From positions 1-22,737 of the forward strand of contig CAYLZN010000060.1 of assembly GCA_964387935.1 (NCBI GenBank): a stretch of DNA of 22,737 nucleotides, read 5' to 3'. This document shows positions 8,173-14,186 of this stretch, piece after piece. This stretch comes from CAYLZN01 sp964387935 (GTDB lineage: Bacteria; Acidobacteriota; Vicinamibacteria; Vicinamibacterales; JAFNAJ01). The stretch's first letter is position 1; each line of letters begins with the position of its first letter. Below the pieces are notes generated by a model. It searched no databases, had not been told where the DNA came from, and saw nothing but the letters and a program-made list of their open reading frames with translations. The position numbers were made by a program, and so were the translations under genes.

Positions 8173-8373
8173 ATGATCTATCGAACGCCGGAATCGAACC
8201 CGTTTGAGTTTGCCGTCGTCGCGGCACTCCGCGCCAAGCAGCTGATGGCCGGCTGCGTGCCGCGCGTCGTCCCGGGCCGAAAGCTCACGAGCACAGCCAC
8301 GCTCGAGGTGTACGCGGGAAGGGTCGTTCGCGTGCCGGACGAGCCCTCGGGGCCACTCGACGGCGGTTGCTGA
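8173..8373 (+). CDS. RNA polymerase omega-subunit-like protein
   Basis: A 66-residue protein. Residues 8-45 resemble the core of RpoZ: NPFEFAVVAALRAKQLMAGC lines up with the E. coli omega segment NRFDLVLVAARRARQ (Phe, Val-Val-Ala-Ala, Arg-Ala, Gln), and a TATLEV stretch follows where omega has its second conserved helix. Omega binds the C-terminal part of beta-prime and helps RNA polymerase assemble. Family members are usually 70-90 residues, so this one is short at the C-terminus. Start ATG 8173 is preceded by TGGAGG, with rather long spacing (12 bases). Usual rpoZ neighbours such as gmk are absent; instead it is paired with a Crp/Fnr regulator. It may be a second, conditionally expressed omega or the only one in the genome. 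Confidence 0.72.
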   Translation: MIYRTPESNPFEFAVVAALRAKQLMAGCVPRVVPGRKLTSTATLEVYAGRVVRVPDEPSGPLDGGC

Positions 8374-8405
8374 CGGCTGAGACCATCCGGGGTCCCACAG
8401 CCGTC
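8372..8405. terminator. Hairpin between convergent genes
   Basis: GACGGCTG (8372-8379) pairs with CAGCCGTC (8398-8405), and inside it GACC (8381-8384) pairs with GGTC (8391-8394). The structure begins at the omega-gene stop codon. It has no T-tract, so intrinsic termination is uncertain. Confidence 0.45.
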
Positions 8406-8417
8406 CGCGGGCGAAGG

Positions 8418-8432
8418 CCCTGAGCGTCAGGG
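8418..8432 (-). terminator. Short hairpin after the CGGC-protein gene
   Basis: CCCTGA (8418-8423) and TCAGGG (8427-8432) form a 6-bp stem with a 3-base loop, six bases beyond the stop of the minus-strand operon. It has no T-tract and is a weak call on its own, but together with the 8372-8405 hairpin it could separate the convergent units. Confidence 0.35.
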
Positions 8433-8438
8433 ACGTCT

Positions 8439-8885
8439 TCAGTCGTACGCGAGCCGCGTGGCCGGGTCGGTCAGGGTCGGCTCGAGCAAGGCTGGCCAGT
8501 GATCCGCCGCCCATGTGCCGCACGCGTGATGGGTCCGGTAGTACTTCTCCGGAATCGGGTGTGTTCCGACCACGACGGGAACGCCGTACTTCTCGGGGAT
8601 GAACCGGCGAAAGCTCTCGAGGTGGGGACACGGCGGATACCCGACGACGAACCCGGTGGCAAGGTGAATGACCTCGGCCCCGTTCTTCGTCATTTCCTCG
8701 GGCGCGTACTCGATGTTCCCGCCAGGACAGCCCCCGCAGCTCGTGAACCCGACCAGTTCCACCTCGCGCCCCTCGTACGCGGCGAACGCACCGTCGCGGG
8801 CCCGAAGGGCACGGAAGCACTTGCCGCCTGCGCAGCTCCGGTAGCGGTCGCAGATGATGATGCCAATGCGGATTGGATCGCCCAT
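8439..8885 (-). CDS. CGGC-domain putative metal-binding protein
   Basis: A 148-residue soluble protein of the CGGC-domain family, named for the motif seen at Cys50-Gly-Gly-Cys53 (GFTSCGGCPGGN). Other family-like features are the N-terminal IGIIICDRYRSCAGGKC with Cys12, Cys18 and Cys23, the segment YPPCPH with Cys86, and Cys122. Six cysteines and several His residues (109, 119, 120) fit binding of a metal or iron-sulfur cluster; the biochemical role of the family is not established. The start has CAGGAG about five bases upstream. It is the last gene of a minus-strand operon, 50 bases after the radical SAM gene. Its place beside a radical SAM enzyme, a ZIP remnant and a NifX-like protein supports a metal or redox task. 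Confidence 0.82.
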   Translation of the reverse strand: MGDPIRIGIIICDRYRSCAGGKCFRALRARDGAFAAYEGREVELVGFTSCGGCPGGNIEYAPEEMTKNGAEVIHLATGFVVGYPPCPHLESFRRFIPEKYGVPVVVGTHPIPEKYYRTHHACGTWAADHWPALLEPTLTDPATRLAYD

Positions 8886-8935
8886 GTCACTCCTGCCGGC
8901 TGTTCACCGCTGCCGGCGAGCGTCTGATGTCCTGT

Positions 8936-9886
8936 TCAGCTTCGGCGCACCCGATAGAAGCGGCGACCCCGATATCGGACGCACTCGAGACGGCCCTCGC
9001 CGACCAGGCGGTCGACCAGGGTCCAGTTGGCATGGCCGAGCTCCAGCAGCCGACTGACCGCCGCCGCGCGCATCGGATGGATGGAGGCGCCGGCCAGCAG
9101 CGCAGCTTCAGCGTCCGACCCACCCCCCCAGTCCTGACCCTCGTCCTCGGTCAGCAGCCGCACGATCGGCACATGGCGCCGCAGCGCCTCGCCGAACCGT
9201 TGGACCATTACCCGGCCCGGTGATGACACCCACGCCTCGGCGGGCGGCCGCACGGGCACCGACACGCAGGCACAGGCAGGGTGCAGCCTTTCGAGGGCGT
9301 CCCCGAGGGCGGCGATATCCTCGTCGGCGTCGTTCGCCCCGGCGACGAGCATCGTCTCGGTCGACAGGGTGCCGTGGTAGCCGCGGGCGAAGACCCTTCC
9401 GCCCTCCAGCACCTGCTCGAGACATAGCTTCCCGTGGGGCCGGTTGACGCGTCTCCACGTCGCCTCCCGCACCGCATCGACCTTGACCGATACCCAGTCG
9501 GCATCGGCCAGGGCCTCGCGCACCTCGGGCCGCCAGAGCAGGGAGGCGTTGGTGACAACGGCAATGGGAATGCCGAAGGCCTTCAGGGCGCGGATGGTCC
9601 CCCCGAGGTTGCGGTCGAGGGTCGGCTCGCCGCTCGGCACGAAGGTGAGGAAGTCGATGCGTTCGCCGGTCGAGGCCGCCCGTTCGAGCCGATGACCGAC
9701 GGCCCGTGCGATCGAGGACGGCGGGTAGTACGCCCGAGGTGCCTGACTCAGGCTCGTCGTCCGGCCGGCCTGGCAGTAGACGCATGCATAGCTGCAGGTC
9801 TTCCCGGGGATGTTGTTGATGCCAAGGCTGCGTCCCAGGCGTCTCGACGGCACCGGACCGAACACGAGTCCCGGCGGCGAGGTCAT
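8936..9886 (-). CDS. Radical SAM protein (COG0731-like)
   Basis: A 316-residue radical SAM enzyme. The 4Fe-4S/SAM motif is C31-x3-C35-x2-C38 (CSYACVYC), preceded by VFGPVPSRRLGRSLGINNIPGK, cut here into VFGPVPSRRLG and SLGINN blocks, which is typical of the Wyosine-synthase-related COG0731 group. FVPSGEPTLD carries the usual GE motif that contacts SAM. The last 50 residues (HPMRAAAVSRLL to the Arg-rich end) look like a winged helix. No known member of this bacterial branch has a firmly assigned substrate, so tRNA wyosine activity should not be assumed. ATG 9886 overlaps the stop of the preceding ZIP-like gene in an ATGA junction (9883-9886), which fixes both the start and the translational coupling. 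Confidence 0.88.
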   Translation of the reverse strand: MTSPPGLVFGPVPSRRLGRSLGINNIPGKTCSYACVYCQAGRTTSLSQAPRAYYPPSSIARAVGHRLERAASTGERIDFLTFVPSGEPTLDRNLGGTIRALKAFGIPIAVVTNASLLWRPEVREALADADWVSVKVDAVREATWRRVNRPHGKLCLEQVLEGGRVFARGYHGTLSTETMLVAGANDADEDIAALGDALERLHPACACVSVPVRPPAEAWVSSPGRVMVQRFGEALRRHVPIVRLLTEDEGQDWGGGSDAEAALLAGASIHPMRAAAVSRLLELGHANWTLVDRLVGEGRLECVRYRGRRFYRVRRS

Positions 9887-10284
9887 GGCGCCCCCCCGTG
9901 CAGCAGGACGATCGTGGCGATGCCAGCCAGGACGAGGCCCGCCTGCCGGACGGCGCTGCCCGCCGTGCGGCGCTCGTGCACGATCGGAATGAGGTCCGCA
10001 AGGGCGATGTACAGGAAGCTCGCGGCCGCCAGGGCCATCACGTGCGGCAGGACCCGTGTGATGCTGCCGCGCATCCAGAAGGCCCCGAGGGCGCCGGCCA
10101 GCGTCGCCAGGCTGGACAGGAGGTTGTAGGCGAACGCGCGGCGGCGACTGTAGCCCGCGCCGAGGAGGATGGCGAAATCCCCGGCCTCCTGCGGCACCTC
10201 GTGCGCCACGATCGCGAGGGCCGTTGTCACGCCGAGCGGCACCGACGCCGCCCGTCGAGCCCCGCAGCCCCAGCCCCAGGTCAT
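9883..10284 (-). CDS. C-terminal half of a ZIP-family metal transporter
   Basis: A 133-residue membrane protein matching the second half of ZIP divalent-metal transporters. The TM5 signature is HEVPQEAGDF (His28 onward), followed by the LLGAGYSRRRAFAYNLLSS loop and helix and three further helices (62-80, 83-102, 112-130). ZIP proteins normally have eight helices in about 250 residues. The first four, including the TM4 metal motif HNxxDG, are missing. The gene begins exactly in an ATGA overlap (10281-10284) with the cytochrome P460 gene, so the truncated form has a coupled start and may be translated. Nothing ZIP-like is visible in the overlapping frames upstream. It may be a decayed fragment, a half-protein that dimerises, or a scar of recombination that brought the P460 gene in. 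As it stands, metal transport by this polypeptide alone is doubtful. Confidence 0.7.
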   Translation of the reverse strand: MTWGWGCGARRAASVPLGVTTALAIVAHEVPQEAGDFAILLGAGYSRRRAFAYNLLSSLATLAGALGAFWMRGSITRVLPHVMALAAASFLYIALADLIPIVHERRTAGSAVRQAGLVLAGIATIVLLHGGAP

Positions 10285-10766
10285 GGGCGCCACTCGTGGA
10301 AGACGTGATCGTGGCTCTTCCGCGACTTGTGACACGCGTGGCATTGCGCACCCCCATCGGTGATGGTGCCCGCGCGCGTGTCGCCCTTGAAGACCTCGTA
10401 GGCCCAGCCCCCGGTTTTCGCGAAGCGCTTGCTGTCCTTCACCATGACGGCGAGGAGCACGCGGGGGCCCTCGAGAATGGCGTTGGCGTCCGGTCGTGCG
10501 GCCAGGACGTCCAGCACGAGCACGGACCCGTCCGGACACGGGGTGTTCGCCCGCAGCGCCGCGACCGCCTGCGGGCTGGCATAGATGTGGTGAATCCCGC
10601 CGAACGGTTTGTACAGAAAGTGACCTTCCTGCACGACCATCGACTTGGTATGAGTCCAGCTTCGATAGGCGTCCGGGAACGCCACCGGCCCGGCCGGCCC
10701 GCCCCACGCCGCCGCGCCGGACACCAGGGCCGCCGTCAGGGTCGGCACGATCGCTCTCACGCGCAT
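10281..10766 (-). CDS. Secreted cytochrome P460-family protein
   Basis: A 161-residue periplasmic haem protein. A signal peptide (residues 1-22) precedes a cytochrome P460 domain, with a c-type haem site C142-HA-C145-H146 near the C-terminus followed by KSHDHVFHEW, the usual layout in which the CxxCH lies near the end before an aromatic tail. Family members such as cytochromes P460 and c'-beta oxidise hydroxylamine or bind nitric oxide; which applies here cannot be told. The start has GGAGG about six bases upstream. It lies 20 bases after the winged-helix gene and overlaps the ZIP-like gene by four bases, so it is inside the operon. Export places it apart from the cytosolic products of its neighbours. 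Confidence 0.82.
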   Translation of the reverse strand: MRVRAIVPTLTAALVSGAAAWGGPAGPVAFPDAYRSWTHTKSMVVQEGHFLYKPFGGIHHIYASPQAVAALRANTPCPDGSVLVLDVLAARPDANAILEGPRVLLAVMVKDSKRFAKTGGWAYEVFKGDTRAGTITDGGAQCHACHKSRKSHDHVFHEWRP

Positions 10767-10786
10767 GAAGACCTCCGTCTGGGTGT

Positions 10787-11005
10787 TCAGCGAGTCCGCA
10801 TGTAGCAGCCTCGGTTCGACCGGCGCAGATACCCCGCGGCGATCAGTGTCGTCGTCAAGCGCTCACAGGTCGCGGTGTTCACTCCGAACAGCCGGCAGAA
10901 CTGGGGCAGCGTCAGCTGCATGCCGGGCATCTCGTCGTATTCGCCCCGCACCCGGCTCAGGAGCACGTCGAACGGAGCGTCCAACGTCGCTGTCTGGCGC
11001 CTCAT
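10787..11005 (-). CDS. Small winged-helix-like protein
   Basis: A 72-residue basic protein with a probable helix-turn-helix or winged-helix fold: MQLTLPQFCRLFGVNTATCERLTTTLIAAGYLRRSNRGCYMR has the order helix, turn, recognition helix (TATCERLTTTLIAAG), then a wing. Residues 1-25 are polar. It starts in an ATGA overlap with the NifX-like gene (11002-11005), which supports both the gene and the start. It could autoregulate the operon, act as a co-regulator, or be an adaptor domain; Cys37, Cys47 and Cys67 might make it redox-sensitive. No named family was recognised with certainty. Confidence 0.7.
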   Translation of the reverse strand: MRRQTATLDAPFDVLLSRVRGEYDEMPGMQLTLPQFCRLFGVNTATCERLTTTLIAAGYLRRSNRGCYMRTR

Positions 11006-11361
11006 CCGGACCTCCCGTGAAGGGGCACACCGGGAAGGTGCAGTGTCGCATCCACCCCGAGGTGTCCTCGCGCGTACGCGCGCAGCACGTCGTCGACCGC
11101 CCCGCAGATGCCAGACAGCACCTCGATCCCGGCAGACGCCACGGCTCGTTCCATCGCGCTGGAGATGGCGCCACAGATCAGCACGTCGACTGCCTCAACC
11201 GACAGCGTGCGGGCCCGGGCGAGGGACTCCTTCTGCGGCAGCGCGTGGAGATGGCGACTGCCCTCCTGCGTACCGTCGAGCTCCACGAGCAGGAGGTGTT
11301 CGGCCACGTCGAAGACCGGCGAGACCCGGCCGTCCCAGATGGGCAGTGCAACCCGTGTCAT
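11002..11361 (-). CDS. NifX/NafY-like dinitrogenase cofactor-type protein
   Basis: A 119-residue protein of the NifX / dinitrogenase iron-molybdenum cofactor biosynthesis fold. The N-terminus TRVALPIWDGRVSPVFDVAEHLLLVE is the standard beginning of this family, and CGAISSAMERAVASAGIEVLSGICGAVDDVL matches its GxxxG-containing core. Proteins of this fold bind iron-sulfur or FeMo-type cofactors in nitrogen fixers, but many relatives occur, as here, without nitrogenase genes and probably carry or sense metal clusters. It is the first gene of the minus-strand operon. A -24/-12-like element lies directly upstream, and a sigma54 activator gene lies next in line. No Shine-Dalgarno sequence is obvious before ATG 11361. 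Confidence 0.85.
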   Translation of the reverse strand: MTRVALPIWDGRVSPVFDVAEHLLLVELDGTQEGSRHLHALPQKESLARARTLSVEAVDVLICGAISSAMERAVASAGIEVLSGICGAVDDVLRAYARGHLGVDATLHLPGVPLHGRSG

Positions 11362-11372
11362 ACGGGTGACCT

Positions 11373-11389
11373 ACGCCAGAACGATGCCA
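11373..11389 (-). promoter_or_regulatory. Candidate sigma54 (-24/-12) promoter of the NifX-P460-radical SAM operon
   Basis: On the minus strand TGGCATCGTTCTGGCGT (11389-11373) has the invariant GG and GC dinucleotides ten bases apart, as in TGGCACG-N4-TTGC, with nine of the eleven defined positions matching through the TGGCA and final TGC/GC parts being approximate. It would start transcription about two bases before ATG 11361, which is unusually close. The neighbouring PAS-AAA+-Fis activator gives it context. Confidence 0.4.
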
Positions 11390-11547
11390 GGGGATGCGGC
11401 ACGGAAACCCGTTGAACGCGGCCAGATCAGCCACCCGCCGCGAAGGCCCCTCGGGGACCGACGCAGTTCGGCGCCGCCCCCCGAGGCGAGGTGACGCATT
11501 TCCGCAACGGTGGCTCGATTCTCGTGGCTGCCGGGGCGGGAAGCGCT

Positions 11548-12945
11548 CTACGGGGTGTCGGGCCTCGCTCGGAACCGCGGCACGTCAATGCCCAGCTTGC
11601 GGATCTTCCTGAACAGGGTGCTGGGGTGCATGCCGAGCTCTCGCGCGGCGGCGGCCCGGTTTCCCCGATGACGCCGCAGCAGATCCGAGAGGACGCTGGC
11701 CTCGATCTGGCGAAGGCCGACCCGCGTCGCCGCGCACACGGGGCACTCCGGCCTGGCGCCGAGCAGCGTCGGCGGCAGGTGCTCCGGCTCGATCTCGCGC
11801 CTCTGGCAGAGCACGAAGGCGTGCTCGATGGCGTTCTCCAGTTCGCGGACATTGCCGGGGAAGTCGTAGGCCATGAGGCACGCCATGGCAGCAGTCGACG
11901 CTCCCTCGATGGAACGCTGTCGCAGGGCGTTGTACTTCTGGATGAAATGCTCGACGAGCAGGGGAATGTCTTCGCGGCGCTCCCGCACCTCCGGCAGCCG
12001 GAGCCGCACGACGTTGAGCCGGTAGAAGAGGTCGCTGCGGAACGTGCCATCGCGCACGAGCCGATCGAGCTGCCGGTTGGTCGCCGCCAGCACGCGCACG
12101 TCGCTGCGCACCGGGCGCACCGCCCCGAGAGGCTCGAAGGTGTGATCCTGGAGCACGCGCAGGAGCCTCGCCTGCATGGCCGGCGAGATGTCTCCGATCT
12201 CGTCGAGGAACAGCGTCCCGCCGTCGGCGAGCGCGAAGCGTCCGGGCTTGTCGCGTCGCGCGTCCGTGAAGGCGCCAGCCTTGTACCCGAACAGCTCGGA
12301 CTCGAGCAGCGTGTCGGGCAGCGCTCCGCAGTTCACCGCGATGAAGGGGCGCCGACCGCGCCTGGACTGGGCGTGAATCGCCCGGGCCACCAGCTCCTTG
12401 CCGGTCCCGCTGGCACCTTCGATCAACACCGTGGAGTCGCTGGAGGCGACGACCGGCAGCAGGTCGAAGATCCGGCGCATGGCGGCACTGCGCCCGACCA
12501 TGTCCTGGTACGTGTAGGTGCCCTCGATCTGACGTCGCAGGGTCTCGATCTCGCTGAGGTCCCGGAAGCTCTCGACGCCCCCCAGCGTCGCGCCGCTCGC
12601 GTCCCGGAGCAGCGCGGTCGAGACACTGATCGGCACGCGCCGTCCCCGGGTGTCGATGATGAAGACCTGTCGGTTGACGACCTGTCGGCCCGTATCGAGG
12701 GTCTGCCTGAGGGCGCAGTGCGTTTCGCAGATGCTGGCGCGGAACACCTCCCAGCACGGCTTGCCGATGGCCTCGGCACGCGGCACCCCGGTGATCCGCT
12801 CGGCCGCGCGGTTGAACGACGTGATGCGCCAGTCGGCGTCGACCGTGAACACCCCGTCGGCGACCGAGTCGAGGATGACCTCGGTGAGCCGGGTCGACTC
12901 CGGGCGCTCACCGGTTGGCGTCGCGAATCCGCGCCACGAAGGCAT
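11548..12945 (-). CDS. PAS-AAA+-Fis sigma54-dependent activator
   Basis: A 465-residue enhancer-binding protein. PAS domain at about 18-135, with a Cys cluster Cys64, Cys73 and Cys77 (PCWEVFRASICETHC). Central AAA+ domain at about 145-380: Walker A GASGTGKE at 177-184, sigma54-contact loop GAFTDA at 224-229 (canonical GAFTGA), Walker B LFLDEIGD near 245-252, arginine-finger region RSDLFYRL. A linker CPVC (Cys401, Cys404) precedes the Fis-type HTH at 428-450 (RAAAARELGMHPSTLFRKIRKLGI). The Cys-rich PAS suggests a metal, iron-sulfur or redox signal. I chose ATG 12945 because GAGGAG lies seven bases upstream; ATG 12951 is one base from it, which is too close. The gene overlaps the end of the upstream secreted-protein gene by 38 bases, so they are probably co-transcribed. 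Likely target: the operon starting at 11361. Confidence 0.92.
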   Translation of the reverse strand: MPSWRGFATPTGERPESTRLTEVILDSVADGVFTVDADWRITSFNRAAERITGVPRAEAIGKPCWEVFRASICETHCALRQTLDTGRQVVNRQVFIIDTRGRRVPISVSTALLRDASGATLGGVESFRDLSEIETLRRQIEGTYTYQDMVGRSAAMRRIFDLLPVVASSDSTVLIEGASGTGKELVARAIHAQSRRGRRPFIAVNCGALPDTLLESELFGYKAGAFTDARRDKPGRFALADGGTLFLDEIGDISPAMQARLLRVLQDHTFEPLGAVRPVRSDVRVLAATNRQLDRLVRDGTFRSDLFYRLNVVRLRLPEVRERREDIPLLVEHFIQKYNALRQRSIEGASTAAMACLMAYDFPGNVRELENAIEHAFVLCQRREIEPEHLPPTLLGARPECPVCAATRVGLRQIEASVLSDLLRRHRGNRAAAARELGMHPSTLFRKIRKLGIDVPRFRARPDTP

Positions 12946-14056
12946 CGACATACTCCTCGACCTCGCGGAGCACCGCCGCTCCGTGCCCGGCCGCTGCGCC
13001 GCCCGTGATTCCCCCCTTGTTGAGCAGCGACACCTGCACGAGCACCGGGCGGTCACGGTAGGACAGCGTCGCCGTCGTGTGCGTGTAGAGAATCACGTCG
13101 TAGCGCGACACGCAGCCGTTCGGGAGGCTGCCGGAGATGACGTTGACGTACAGGTAGGTGTCCTCGTCCGAGTTGCGCACGACCCGCAGCCCGGCCTCGG
13201 TGAGGCGCTTCGACACCGCGGCCTCCACCGAGGAGTCGGTGAGTCCGCAGGCGGCGGCCTGCGAGCCGAGACCCTCGACCACGACGCCAAGGCGCGTCAG
13301 CCCTTTGAGCGCAGCGTCCGGCCGCTGGTCGAAGGGCTCTGCGGCGGCCCGCCCCGACGCCGGTACCGCGCCTGACGCGGGCGGCGCGGTGGGCGGCGCG
13401 GTGGCGGACGTGGCCGGGCGCTCAGGCTCGGTCGCGGGCTCGTACACGCGACGGACGCGATCGCCACCACCGCGCTCGACGAACTGCACCTCGACGACCA
13501 GTTGCGCCGGGTTCTGCACCCGCGAGAACAGATAGCGCAGGTCCCGCCCCTGGGCGACCCTGTAGACGACCTGCAGCCGCCCCCCGTCCCGTCGCGCGCT
13601 GACGACGACGGGAACGCCATCCAGGTCGAGGGTGTTCTCGCGGCCATCGGGCCGGAATGTCCGCATCCGGCCCTTGTCGTCGCTGATGGTCACCGTGCTC
13701 GCGGTCTCGACGATCGTCAAGCGCGTCGATGGCGTCCGCACCTCGTCGGTGAGGACCTGCTTCCGCCGCGCCTCGTCCTGGCTCTCAGGGCGCCCGAGGA
13801 AGCTCCCCGCACCGCCCCCGCCCGGCCCCGCACCCGGCGAGGGCTCGGCGCCCCGGGCTCCCGCCCTGGCCCAGTCCGCGTCGAACCCGAGTTCCCGCGG
13901 AAACTGACTGAGGTCGGGATTGAGCGTCCAGCGCCCGGCAAGGCCCGGGCCGTCCTGGGCCACACCGGCGCTCGGCCACAACAGGGTGAGCCCACAGGCC
14001 AGCCCGACCCCGAGCGCCAACGACCGATCGCCGAATCGCGATGCCATGCGCCGCAT
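12908..14056 (-). CDS. Secreted protein of unknown function
   Basis: A 382-residue exported protein. Residues 1-34 form a signal peptide (hydrophobic run ending SAGVAQ). Residues 38-60 (LAGRWTLNPDLSQFP) resemble the GxWxLNxxxSxF opening of many acidobacterial secreted proteins, and 110-205 look like a beta-rich domain. A Pro/Ala-rich linker (about 215-250) contains a duplicated TAPP unit from a 12-bp tandem repeat (13379-13402). The C-terminal domain (about 255-380) is separate, with Cys270 and Cys319 available for a disulfide. No family name is offered. ATG 14047 (MASRFG) is an alternative start; neither has a clear Shine-Dalgarno sequence. Its end overlaps the sigma54 activator start, so it may work in the same regulon. 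Confidence 0.75.
   Translation of the reverse strand: MRRMASRFGDRSLALGVGLACGLTLLWPSAGVAQDGPGLAGRWTLNPDLSQFPRELGFDADWARAGARGAEPSPGAGPGGGGAGSFLGRPESQDEARRKQVLTDEVRTPSTRLTIVETASTVTISDDKGRMRTFRPDGRENTLDLDGVPVVVSARRDGGRLQVVYRVAQGRDLRYLFSRVQNPAQLVVEVQFVERGGGDRVRRVYEPATEPERPATSATAPPTAPPASGAVPASGRAAAEPFDQRPDAALKGLTRLGVVVEGLGSQAAACGLTDSSVEAAVSKRLTEAGLRVVRNSDEDTYLYVNVISGSLPNGCVSRYDVILYTHTTATLSYRDRPVLVQVSLLNKGGITGGAAAGHGAAVLREVEEYVDAFVARIRDANR
13379..13402. repeat. 12-bp perfect tandem duplication inside a linker
   Basis: GGGCGGCGCGGT occurs twice in direct succession. It encodes repeated TAPP on the minus strand within the Pro/Ala-rich linker of the secreted protein, so it changes linker length without shifting the frame. 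Confidence 0.8.
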
Positions 14057-14124
14057 GAAGGCCCCCGGCTTCGTACCGTAGCACAGCCGACGTGTGCGGG
14101 CCCGCCGAGCCCGCCTGGATCAGG

Positions 14125-14130
14125 GATAAT
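14125..14130 (+). promoter_or_regulatory. Candidate -10 box of the DUF362-polyferredoxin cluster
   Basis: GATAAT (five of six to consensus) would start transcription near 14137, leaving a leader of about 50 bases that contains the Shine-Dalgarno sequence of the GTG start. No convincing -35 hexamer is seen at 16-18 bases upstream. Confidence 0.4.
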
Positions 14131-14186
14131 CACCTCGCACGTCGTCGGGACCTCGTGCAGCCCGGCTGGACCGAGGAGGCCCTGCT

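Noticed and set aside
10285..10707. Upstream extension of the ZIP-like frame through the P460 gene, to restore a full-length transporter
   Set aside because: The extended product is not hydrophobic and lacks HNxxDG; the P460 gene in the other frame is convincing.
10876..10890. TGTTC-N5-GAACA, resembling the palindrome at 8085-8102
   Set aside because: It lies inside the winged-helix gene and its half-site spacing differs by one base, so it is not called a second operator.
11002..11361. NifX homology as a sign of nitrogen fixation
   Set aside because: No nifHDK, nifB or nifEN is in the window, and NifX-fold proteins are common in non-fixing bacteria.
11491..13008. Plus-strand open frame opposite the sigma54 activator
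   Set aside because: Shadow of a gene with full Walker, GAFTDA and Fis motifs; the product has shadow-frame composition.
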